A stretch of 64,000 nucleotides of DNA from G963663365 sp963663365 (GTDB taxonomy: Bacteria > Hinthialibacterota > Hinthialibacteria > Hinthialibacterales > G963663365), in contig CAXXIH010000001.1 in the NCBI GenBank assembly GCA_963663365.2, positions 1,550,001-1,614,000 of the forward strand. The letters run 5' to 3'. This document shows, piece after piece, positions 51,903 to 59,477 of this stretch (positions are counted from its first letter, which is position 1; every line of letters begins with the position of its first letter). Position numbers and translations under genes: made by a program. Below the pieces are notes generated by a model. The model was not told the origin of the DNA. It searched no databases and saw only the letters and a program-made list of their open reading frames with translations.

Positions 51903-52250
51903 ATGCCCAACCTATGTATCCTCACCGGAAACCTGGGCGCTGATCCTGAAGTAAAATACAGCAACGACGGAAATCCAATTGCCACGCTCAATCTTGCATT
52001 TAAATCAGGCAAAGACAAAACGTCTTGGATCAAAGTCACGTGTTTCAACCGTTTGGCGGAAGTCTGTGAAAAGTATCTGCATAAGGGCGCAAAAATCACA
52101 GCCGTGGGAGCCCTCGAACAGCAGAAGTGGACCACAGACAACGGTGAGCCCAAGTCTACTTACAAACTTCTCGCAAATTCCGTGGAGTTCATCAAAACCG
52201 ATGGACGAGGCTTTGAAAACGGTCAAGACGAAGACGACATCCCATTCTAA
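51903..52250 (+). CDS. ssb: Single-stranded DNA-binding protein
   Basis: 115 residues. An OB-fold SSB with LCILTGNLGADPEVKYSNDG, SWIKVTCFNRLAEVCEKYL and GAKITAVGALEQQKW, ending in the acidic tip EDEDDIPF that recruits partner proteins. It is shorter than chromosomal SSB because the linker is reduced. AAAGGAGGTAAATCTGA lies upstream. It is the first gene of a recombination operon reaching 57.3 kb, and would protect single strands for the annealing protein encoded next. Confidence 0.95.
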   Translation: MPNLCILTGNLGADPEVKYSNDGNPIATLNLAFKSGKDKTSWIKVTCFNRLAEVCEKYLHKGAKITAVGALEQQKWTTDNGEPKSTYKLLANSVEFIKTDGRGFENGQDEDDIPF

Positions 52251-52268
52251 GAAAGGAGTGAACTATCT

Positions 52269-53066
52269 ATGCCGACTTCAACACCAACCAATCGATTACC
52301 GGCAGACTGTCAAGAACAAATCTCTGGCAATGGAAATATCCCCAAACTGGATGACCGCTTCATTATGGATATTAAGGGAAAGGAGTTCGTTCAGTATGCG
52401 GGTCTTCTGGATTTGGCCCATCAACATGGTCTGAATAAAATCGAAGTGGAGTATGTGCAGTTACCCACCAAAGAAAACGGTAACTTGGCGATCTGCAAAG
52501 CCATAGCCACTTCTAAAGACGGTCAGACTTTCACGGATATCGGGGATGCTACGCCCAACAATGTGAATCCTCGGATCGCTCCCCATATCATCCGGATGGC
52601 CAGTACCCGAGCCAAAGCGAGATGTTTGCGGGATATGTGCAATATCGGTATCACCTGCCTGGATGAACTGAAGGATGAAGAGGATGTCATTACTGGTAAT
52701 GGCAACGGTAGGAAACGGGCTTCTCCCAAAGCGCCGGGTAATGGCTCTAACGGTAGTAAGGCCAAAGATCAGACCAAAGAATCCCAGACCAAGCAATCTG
52801 ATTCCAAATCTTCTGAAAAGACTGGCAAAGCCGATTCCAAAGCCAATGCGGATAATAACGGTAACGGTAATGGCAATGCCAATAGTAATGATGGTCCCAG
52901 AATGTCAGAGGCTCAGAAACGGGCTATCTCCAATCTGGCCAAACGCCGGGGATTATCCGAAGACGAGTTGGTCAAACTGGCCCAGGATTCCTACGGTATG
53001 GCTCTGGAAGATTTGACTCCCAAGGATGCTGCTAGTTTTATCCGTACCCTGCAACAATCCGCTTAA
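52269..53066 (+). CDS. Rad52/Erf-like single-strand annealing protein (probable)
   Basis: 265 residues. The N-terminal half has KEFVQYAGLLDLAHQHGLNK and RIAPHIIRMASTRAKARCLR, like the 'TRAxxRAL' segment of phage annealing proteins (Sak/Erf/Rad52-like). A low-complexity Lys/Ser/Asn/Gly linker covers about 145-205. The C-terminal domain RMSEAQKRAISNLAKRRGLS...LTPKDAASFIRTL is often attached to such annealases. AAAGGAGTG lies before the ATG. Its place directly after ssb supports a role in annealing or strand exchange. The family call is by pattern, not by full alignment. Confidence 0.65.
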   Translation: MPTSTPTNRLPADCQEQISGNGNIPKLDDRFIMDIKGKEFVQYAGLLDLAHQHGLNKIEVEYVQLPTKENGNLAICKAIATSKDGQTFTDIGDATPNNVNPRIAPHIIRMASTRAKARCLRDMCNIGITCLDELKDEEDVITGNGNGRKRASPKAPGNGSNGSKAKDQTKESQTKQSDSKSSEKTGKADSKANADNNGNGNGNANSNDGPRMSEAQKRAISNLAKRRGLSEDELVKLAQDSYGMALEDLTPKDAASFIRTLQQSA

Positions 53067-53157
53067 TCCTTATCCACAACTTAGATATGTACCGATCAGT
53101 TGGATCACGGGGTGGAGTGTAATATCTCTACCCCGTGTTCCTTTGGGAGGAAAACCT

Positions 53158-53973
53158 ATGACTGGAATCCAAGACCTGCGGAAAGAGCCTCATCTATCGG
53201 CTTCCGCTGTCAATGAATATATCGAATGCAGCCTGGCATATCGCTTTGGCCGTGTTGATGAAGTTCAATCCGAATATACAGCCGACGCTCTGTTATTTGG
53301 TAAATGCATCCACAAAGCGTTGGAGGCGTTCTATCTCGCGAGAATGGAAGGCTCTGAATTCTCGTGCAACGACCTTTTGCAAGAATTTACCGAGCAATGG
53401 CATAAGGCCTATACCGAAACCACTGACCTAAAATTCAAAAAAGGCGACAATTTCGACACGATTCTAAACTTGGGGATCAATTCCTTAATATCTTACTGGG
53501 ACGAATTACCTGAAGTAGGAGTCCAGGTTCTTGCGATTGAAGAACCATTTTCATTTAATATCGAGGGATTATCCGTTCCAGTGGTCGGTGTGATCGATCT
53601 TGTTGAAGAGGATGAAAACGGCAATATCATCATTACCGACTTCAAAACTTCCGCCCGTGCCTATTCCAAAGACGAAATCGACAAGAATTTTCAGCTGACG
53701 GTCTATCACATGGCGGCGAAGAAGAACGGATATACCGACCGGGATATTCTGCTCCGCTTCGATTGTTTGATCAAAACCAAAGTTCCGAAATTCGAGCAGT
53801 ATTGGACTGTGCGTACCGAAGAGGATGAGCGCCGGGCGGAAAAGAAGCTGATTTCTGTCTGGGAAGGTATCGAGAAAGGCGTCTTTGTGCCCAACGATAC
53901 ATCTTGGAAGTGCGGCTACTGCTCGTTCAAATCTCACTGCGACGCTTGGTTTCAAGGAAAGGAGGATGCCTGA
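53158..53973 (+). CDS. RecB/Cas4-like PD-(D/E)XK nuclease
   Basis: 271 residues from the ATG at 53158 (GGGAGGAAAACCT upstream). ASAVNEYIECSLAYRF carries the first cysteine and LLFGKCIHKALEAFY the His motif. Catalytic residues lie in VVGVIDLVEEDENGNIIITDFKT (Asp, then D-x-K), with QLTVYHMAAKK as the Q-x-x-Y motif. The C-terminal CGYCSFKSHC completes a four-cysteine cluster, as in Cas4/AddB-type Fe-S nucleases. It probably trims DNA ends for recombination with the helicase encoded next. Only three bases separate the two. Confidence 0.88.
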   Translation: MTGIQDLRKEPHLSASAVNEYIECSLAYRFGRVDEVQSEYTADALLFGKCIHKALEAFYLARMEGSEFSCNDLLQEFTEQWHKAYTETTDLKFKKGDNFDTILNLGINSLISYWDELPEVGVQVLAIEEPFSFNIEGLSVPVVGVIDLVEEDENGNIIITDFKTSARAYSKDEIDKNFQLTVYHMAAKKNGYTDRDILLRFDCLIKTKVPKFEQYWTVRTEEDERRAEKKLISVWEGIEKGVFVPNDTSWKCGYCSFKSHCDAWFQGKEDA

Positions 53974-53975
53974 AT

Positions 53976-55808
53976 ATGGTGGAACTCAATCAGCAGCAAC
54001 AAAAAGCGGCTGACTTCTTGTATGGAACGGCCGTGGTGATTGCTGTGCCCGGTTCCGGTAAGACCCTGACCATGACCCATCGTATCTGCAACCTGGTAAA
54101 GCAACATGCCATCGCTCCAGAGAGTATCTTGGGTCTCACCTTTACAAAGAACGCAGCCAAAGCCATGAAGGACCGTCTGGGCCCTCTCCTCGACGATCTG
54201 GCCAAACGAGTAATGTTGAATACGATCCATAGTTTCTGTTTCCACGTGCTGAAACGTGAAGGCACAAAGTTCGATCTATTGTGCGGACGCCATCAATACC
54301 GTTTCCTGCAGCAGATTCTCCGGGATTTAGGATTGTCCAATCTATCCCTGGGAATGGTCATGCGGGAAATCAGCCTGGCCAAGAACAATATGGTTTCCTC
54401 TGAAGATTTCCGAGTCTTGTATGAAGGCGATAAGACCATGCAGCAGGTGGCGGATGTTGTCGATGAATACGAGTCCCGCAAAACAAAGAAGCTGATGCTG
54501 GACTTTGACGATCTACTGCTCGAAGTCTGCAATCTGCTTCACATTGATGAGACGATCCGGGACAAGTATCGTTCCTCATTCCAACACCTGCTCGTAGACG
54601 AATTCCAAGACACCAATCCCGCCCAGATGGAAGTCGTACGGTTGCTATTGCCCGAAAAGCCCAACGGTTCAAGTTTATGGGTATGCGGAGACGATTGGCA
54701 ATCCATCTATGCGTTTAATGGAGCCAGTGTCGGTAACCTGCTCAACTTCCAAGACAACTTTCCGGATTGTGATTTCTATGTGCTGAACGAAAACTACCGT
54801 TCCACTCCTGAGATTCTTAAAGCCTGCCAGAATCTGATCGATCATAATGTACGCAAGATCGAAAAGACGCTGACCACGCAGAATCCACCGGGAGAGGAAA
54901 TCGTCGTTTTGGAATGTACGTCTGAAGAAGATGAAGCCTTTCAGGTATGCCGCGAGCTTCAGTATTTGGCGTCTGAATCTACCTACAACTACAAAGACAT
55001 CGCTGTGCTCTACCGGGCCAACTTTCAATCCCGGTTGATCGAGGAATGCTTCTCCCAGCAGAAGGTACCGTATCTGATCGAAAACGGATTGAACTTCTAC
55101 CAGCGCCGGGAAGTGAAGTGGCTCATGGAGTATCTGCGGGTCATCCACGACCCGGACTGCGATGAAGCTCTCGAGGAAATCATCAACATTCCCAACCGGT
55201 ATCTGGGCAAACGGTTTCTGGAAGACTTACGGGCCTATGCCGTAGAAGAAGGCCTGCACCTTTATTCTGCCCTCAAGACCTTTCCCGCTAACCGCCCCTA
55301 TGTTCGTCATAACATTGTCGAATTTTTTCGTGTTGTAGATCCGCTGATCGAGAATGCTCCAACTCTGGGACCGGTGCAAATCATTCAGATGCTGCGTCAA
55401 GTCTTGGATTATGATGAATACGTGTCTGAGGATGACGTACCCCAGCCCGATGACGTCAAAATCGAGAATCTCAATCAGCTGGAACTGTCGGCGGCCAAGT
55501 TTGACGATCTGCCATCATTCTTGGAATACGCTGAGACATTTGAAGACACTCCGACCGGTGACGATAAGGATGGGGTACGGCTCATGACCATCCACAAAGC
55601 CAAGGGATTGGAGTTTCCCGTCGTGTTCTTAATCGGCCTCGTAGAAGGCATTTTGCCCAGCAAGAAAGGCGATCTAGAGGAAGAACGTAGAATATGCTTC
55701 GTAGGCATTTCCCGGGCCATGCAGAGACTTTATTTGAGCCATTCCCACATGTACCTGGGCCAACCATCCGCCAAATCCATCTTCCTGGATGAGATTAGGC
55801 AACCCTAA
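53976..55808 (+). CDS. UvrD/PcrA-like SF1 DNA helicase
   Basis: 610 residues from MVELNQQQQKAADFLYG. Motifs in order: VIAVPGSGKTLTM (Walker A), LGLTFTKNAAKAM, TIHSFCFHVLKRE, HLLVDEFQDTNPAQ (Walker B), VCGDDWQSIYAFNG, LNENYRSTPEIL, LMTIHKAKGLEFPVVF and RRICFVGISRAMQRL. A complete 3'-5' SF1A helicase, somewhat shorter than cellular UvrD. It follows the RecB-like nuclease with a ribosome site inside that gene's end (AAAGGAGGATG), so the two are likely partners in end resection. Confidence 0.93.
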   Translation: MVELNQQQQKAADFLYGTAVVIAVPGSGKTLTMTHRICNLVKQHAIAPESILGLTFTKNAAKAMKDRLGPLLDDLAKRVMLNTIHSFCFHVLKREGTKFDLLCGRHQYRFLQQILRDLGLSNLSLGMVMREISLAKNNMVSSEDFRVLYEGDKTMQQVADVVDEYESRKTKKLMLDFDDLLLEVCNLLHIDETIRDKYRSSFQHLLVDEFQDTNPAQMEVVRLLLPEKPNGSSLWVCGDDWQSIYAFNGASVGNLLNFQDNFPDCDFYVLNENYRSTPEILKACQNLIDHNVRKIEKTLTTQNPPGEEIVVLECTSEEDEAFQVCRELQYLASESTYNYKDIAVLYRANFQSRLIEECFSQQKVPYLIENGLNFYQRREVKWLMEYLRVIHDPDCDEALEEIINIPNRYLGKRFLEDLRAYAVEEGLHLYSALKTFPANRPYVRHNIVEFFRVVDPLIENAPTLGPVQIIQMLRQVLDYDEYVSEDDVPQPDDVKIENLNQLELSAAKFDDLPSFLEYAETFEDTPTGDDKDGVRLMTIHKAKGLEFPVVFLIGLVEGILPSKKGDLEEERRICFVGISRAMQRLYLSHSHMYLGQPSAKSIFLDEIRQP

Positions 55809-55860
55809 AAACAAGAATCCCAAAACCATTTCAAGATAAAAACCAAAGGAGGTAATCCCT

Positions 55861-56400
55861 ATGCCATTTGAAGTTATCCATTTCCGGGGTGTCGAAGGCA
55901 TCCTCAAGAAAAAGAAAATGCACAAGGAGGTCAACGAGATACTGGCCTATATCGAGAGCAGCCTAAAAGAACGTTTCTACCGGGGCACAATCCTCAAACA
56001 GGCCTTGGATGAGATGGGCTGGAGAGACAACGGTAATCTGACCATCCTCGAGGGCCGGCGGTATCAGTTCAAAGGGCTGCGTAACCGTATTGCCATCGAA
56101 GCCAATCTTTCAGTGTATGAGTGGATTCTGGAGGGTTTATTCCGTCTCCAAGTAGGTTGTGATAAAGGTTTGGTCGATGCCGGGATCTTGCTCTTGAATG
56201 GGTATCGTAGCGATAAGAGCCCCCTCGGAGAGCAGGTAGAGTTAGTCCGTAGTGAAGTCGAGGCTCTGTATCCCACCATCAGCCTGCCGGTCAGTGTAGT
56301 CCTCCTCGATTTGGGCGCACCGCAATGTGTTGAGACTGGCAAGGAGGATAAAAACGTCGTTAACGTCGTATCCAAGGAGAAGGAGGTGGCCCATGCCTGA
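55861..56400 (+). CDS. BglII/BstYI-like PD-(D/E)XK nuclease (probable)
   Basis: 179 residues. GRRYQFKGLRNRIAIEANLS resembles the strand carrying the catalytic E-x-E/D of BglII-type restriction enzymes. LQVGCDKGLVDAGILLLNG and the following LVRSEVEALYPTISLPVSVV match that family's 'Y..G.IDVGI' and 'E...L.PTI..PV' segments. No cognate methyltransferase lies nearby, so it is either a recombination nuclease or an orphan restriction-type enzyme. If the element's own DNA is base-modified by the TGT-like protein, that modification could stand in for methylation, but this is speculation. AAAGGAGGTAATCCCT precedes the ATG. Confidence 0.6.
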   Translation: MPFEVIHFRGVEGILKKKKMHKEVNEILAYIESSLKERFYRGTILKQALDEMGWRDNGNLTILEGRRYQFKGLRNRIAIEANLSVYEWILEGLFRLQVGCDKGLVDAGILLLNGYRSDKSPLGEQVELVRSEVEALYPTISLPVSVVLLDLGAPQCVETGKEDKNVVNVVSKEKEVAHA

Positions 56401-57322
56401 TCTAACCACCTTGGGAAAAGTCCGGGAACGTGTTGATCAACTGGCTCAAAATCATTGGGATGATTTCGTTCCAGTGGAAGGCATCATGTTTGATGGTATT
56501 GAAACGGTCCATCTTGGCAACAACACCTATCCGTTAAAGCCTGTAGCCCAACGGGAAATCGCCTGCCGTCTTGGAATCCCCTATCCCTATTTGCAACGCT
56601 GTGATCCTGAACTGCAAGCGGCCAATTTGAATCGTTGGATGTCTGAGGAGAAGAATAAAAAGCTCTTCTTTCGGTTTGACGGCGATGAAGTCCGGGCGGT
56701 TTTTACGCCACGCTATAAGCCCATCGATCATCCGGCAGTAATGAATCGTTTGGATGAACTTGGTTTTGGCTCGGATACGCCCGCACAGTGCCGACTCGAT
56801 GACGAACTGCTGTTTCTGAATATTCCCAATCCCGAGCAGAGTTTCTGCCCCAAACCTGGTGATGAGATGCGGCCGGGGATTTCTATTGCCAACTCAGAAG
56901 TGGGGATGTCTTCGCTTACGTTGTCAGCTTTCATCCTACGGTTGGTCTGCACAAACGGGATGGTTTCCAGAACTTCTGTGGATGCGTCCTACCGGCATGT
57001 ATCCAATCGGATTCTGGATGAGTTTCCGCGTACGCTCGAAAGAGTATCCAACGATGTGAACCGGCAACGTGACCAATGGACGATTTCGACCGAAAGTCCT
57101 GTGGATGATCCCCCGCTGACGTTGAAATCCTTCAACAAGCAGTATCACCTGGGCAAAAAAGAGATCGATGCCGTGGATTGGGCCTGGCCACAAGAGGCTG
57201 GAGATCGGATGTTCCATATCGTCAATACGTACACGCGAGCTGCCCAACACAACCGTCTTAGCGCCGACGAATCCTATCACTTGCAACGGGTAGGAGGATC
57301 AGTGTTGGCGATGCTGAATTGA
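56393..57322 (+). CDS. DUF932 family protein
   Basis: 309 residues from the ATG at 56393 (AAGGAGGTGGCCC upstream, 8-bp overlap with the previous gene). REIACRLGIPYPYLQRCDPE, VRAVFTPRYKPIDHPAVMNR, RPGISIANSEVGMSSLTLSA and LRLVCTNGMV are the hallmark segments of the DUF932/DUF945 family found on plasmids, phages and ICEs beside ssb and recombination genes. The molecular role is not established. It is the last gene of the recombination operon. Confidence 0.88.
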   Translation: MPDLTTLGKVRERVDQLAQNHWDDFVPVEGIMFDGIETVHLGNNTYPLKPVAQREIACRLGIPYPYLQRCDPELQAANLNRWMSEEKNKKLFFRFDGDEVRAVFTPRYKPIDHPAVMNRLDELGFGSDTPAQCRLDDELLFLNIPNPEQSFCPKPGDEMRPGISIANSEVGMSSLTLSAFILRLVCTNGMVSRTSVDASYRHVSNRILDEFPRTLERVSNDVNRQRDQWTISTESPVDDPPLTLKSFNKQYHLGKKEIDAVDWAWPQEAGDRMFHIVNTYTRAAQHNRLSADESYHLQRVGGSVLAMLN

Positions 57323-57332
57323 TATGTGAGGG

Positions 57333-57365
57333 AAAGTCTGGCTGGAAACGGCTGGACTTTTTTTG
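57333..57365 (+). terminator. Possible terminator after the recombination operon
   Basis: AAAGTC and GACTTT form a 6-bp stem around a 20-base loop followed by a run of T residues. The loop is long, so termination efficiency is doubtful, but the place right after the last operon gene fits. Confidence 0.45.
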
Positions 57366-57818
57366 GGGAGAAATCGTAACCAAGCCATATAGCGCACATA
57401 CAAGACAATAGCGATGCCTGTTTCCAAATTTGAGCTGGCAAAACCCCTTTTTAAACAGCAATATCTGCTTGGGCTGGACCGTATTGCCCATTCAAACACC
57501 CAGGTTTACAGTCTGGTGGGAATCTGTTAAGTTTGACAACAGCCGTTGACTCGAAGCATTAACTTTGGAAATATCTCGCGCTTCAAGATTGGAAGCAAAA
57601 CGGACTTCTCAATCCGGGAGCCAGGAGGGTGCCATGGCATACATAAAAGTCCTCCAGCAACTTATTTTCTACAGAAGCGTCTCCGCGATTGAGTCATCTA
57701 CCCCCCTAACATTTGCAACAAACAACCACAAAACAGGCAATTCTTATGCTTGGAATACCTACCGCTTATTCTCATTGCAGGATTCCACACAACGACATTC
57801 AAAAGAGCGGGGAGTAAA
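57366..57818. other. Gene-free spacer
   Basis: No supported ORF. It is the only sizeable gap between the element's recombination operon and the broken DUF4011 gene, so a right element boundary could lie here, but I saw no second tRNA-Thr sequence. Confidence 0.4.
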
Positions 57819-58718
57819 ATGAACCGAGACGAAGAAAATAAAACTCCTAGTGCTGATAATGGTAATAATAATCAAGAAATCGATGATTTGATTCGTTGCA
57901 GAATAGAAAACCTACGACCTAAATTACTCGATCTCAGCCGTAGAAATCCATTAATTTCAACTAGGTTTTCACCGCGCTCGAACTCACATATTTGCGTTGT
58001 TGATGAACTGCCCGATGTGCTTGCAGCACAACTGGCGGATGGAAAAAATTTACAATTCATGCCTTTACCGTCGCTAGACGAAGATCCACTGGATGAAAAA
58101 CATGATGATTTTCAAGAAGCGCTTACAATCGCAATATTGACAGATGAAACATATATTGCAGCGGTGGATGGAATCGATGCAGATAGTGAAGACGCACTTG
58201 AGCAAAATCATAAGATTGAACGTGATTTAAAAGATAAGATAAGACATAATCTAGGTATGCCCCCCCGCCAAACGTCAATCGATCTTTCACTATCACAACA
58301 CGCAAAAAACAATGGGATTTCGCCGTCATATGATCTTCCAGAAAACATTGAAGAGCATGAAGATGGGCGGCATACAGATAATAAGATACAGACACTACTA
58401 CTACCGGATGACCTCGAACGTAAGTTGAATGCACTTATCACTAAATGTAGGACCTGGGTTCAGGAAACGGGTATTAATGTTTTGTACGCTGCCTTTGGAT
58501 TTCTTGAATAGAAGGAACCAAATAGTAATGACCGTTGTTTTGCACCACTCCTTCTAATGCCTGTCGAAATTGAGAAAAAACGAACATCGCACGGACTGGA
58601 ATTCTGGGTGCGAGGAAATGGCGATGACACAGAAACAAACAAAGTACTTGCTGAAAAGTTTAGGCTTGATTACGGGCTTGAGATGCCAACCTTTAAAAAT
58701 TGTTCAATCAAAGAATAA
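57819..58718 (+). pseudogene. DUF4011-type helicase gene, amber-interrupted and truncated
   Basis: Starts MNRDEENKTPSADNG after GGGGAGTAAA. RIENLRPKLLDLSRRNPLIS is the DUF4011 signature and ICVVDELPDVLAAQL follows as in the family. TAG at 58509-58511 stands where Trp is expected after AAFGFLE; the same frame then continues in family style (KEPNSNDRCFAPLLLMPVEI, then LRLDYGLEMPTF-like sequence) to a stop at 58716. The usual protein is well over a thousand residues with an AAA helicase core, so the rest is lost, replaced by an IS3 remnant. DUF4011 helicases are common in defence islands. The intact allele probably was one. Confidence 0.85.
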
Positions 58719-58721
58719 AGT

Positions 58722-59080
58722 TACCCCCAATTTTTGGACAGGTGGTTAAGTAAAGATTTTCCGGGTAAAATCCGGTAGAAGGAGTCCAAGAATGGGTCAT
58801 CAACGGAAGCGTCATTCAAACGAGTTCAAAGCCAAGGTTGCGCTGGAAGTGGTGAAAGGCCTGCAGACTTTGAGTGAGCTGGCTTCTCGCTACTCGGTAC
58901 ATCCCACACGGATCGTACAGTGGAAGAAACGGTTAACGGAAGGCGCTCCCAGCCTTTATGAAGGCAGGAGCCGGATATCGGCTACGTCGGAAGATGAACT
59001 GACAGGTCCATTGTATGAAGAGATCGGCCATTTAAAGGTAGAAAATGATTTTCTTTTCTCGCAAAACCCTCTTTACACTC
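58722..59080 (+). mobile_element. IS3-family remnant (left end and orfA)
   Basis: Begins with a terminal-repeat-like sequence (CCCCCAATTTTTGGACA) and carries orfA from 58792. The homologous sequence stops near 59070 before orfB, so the right two thirds and right end are deleted. The only other IS3 piece in the window is an orfB tail at 25547. Confidence 0.75.
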
Positions 59081-59196
59081 GTCTCGGGCGGTGGGAGAAT
59101 GGCTCCCTAGCGGGCACAAACCGCAGCACTCAGGAGGCGCGGCCATGGGTACACTTTTTACACTCGCACTTACCTTTGTTCTGTTTATGGGGCTAG
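58792..59196 (+). pseudogene. IS3-family transposase OrfA, truncated
   Basis: GGAG seven bases before the ATG. MGHQRKRHSNEFKAKVALEV, LASRYSVHPTRIVQWKKRL and YEEIGHLKVENDFL are typical of IS3 OrfA, a HTH_Tnp_1 domain followed by a leucine zipper. After about residue 90 the sequence departs from the family (FSQNPLYTRLGRWENGS), where the -1 frameshift into orfB should lie. Without OrfB it cannot transpose, though it could still bind IS ends. Confidence 0.8.
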
Positions 59197-59258
59197 TGAA
59201 AATTGCCATGATACCCAAAAGAAGCGGATTAGAATTCGGATTGCTGCCTCACTCATGA
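59145..59258 (+). CDS. 37-aa membrane peptide
   Basis: AGGAGG seven bases before the ATG. MGTLFTLALTFVLFMGLVKI followed by a basic tail (PKRSGLEFGLLPHS): one membrane helix. It overlaps the truncated OrfA frame but has the better start signal. No family. Confidence 0.5.
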   Translation: MGTLFTLALTFVLFMGLVKIAMIPKRSGLEFGLLPHS

Positions 59259-59477
59259 TAACAAATCAATCGCCTCGAATACATTGTCTGCATAACATAA
59301 AATCGAAGTTTTAAAGCTGCCTGTATCAATGAAACAGTTCATTGATAAAAAACAGTATGTTTAAATAACATTATTGAGAACATTCATATTTGAGATCAGA
59401 AATTCATTTTAAGTGTAAATTTATGCTTCAAGGCATACGCAAATCGTGTTATAATCGTCGGTATACAAGAAGCAGCA

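Noticed and set aside
57819..58718. Amber (TAG) reassignment explaining the DUF4011 interruption
   Set aside because: TAG ends several intact genes here, for example at 31052, 36091 and 51469, so it is a normal stop.
25547..59080. Composite transposon formed by IS3 pieces at 25.6 and 58.8 kb
   Set aside because: The two pieces are different parts of an IS3 element in opposite orientation and both are degenerate; nothing ties them to one event.
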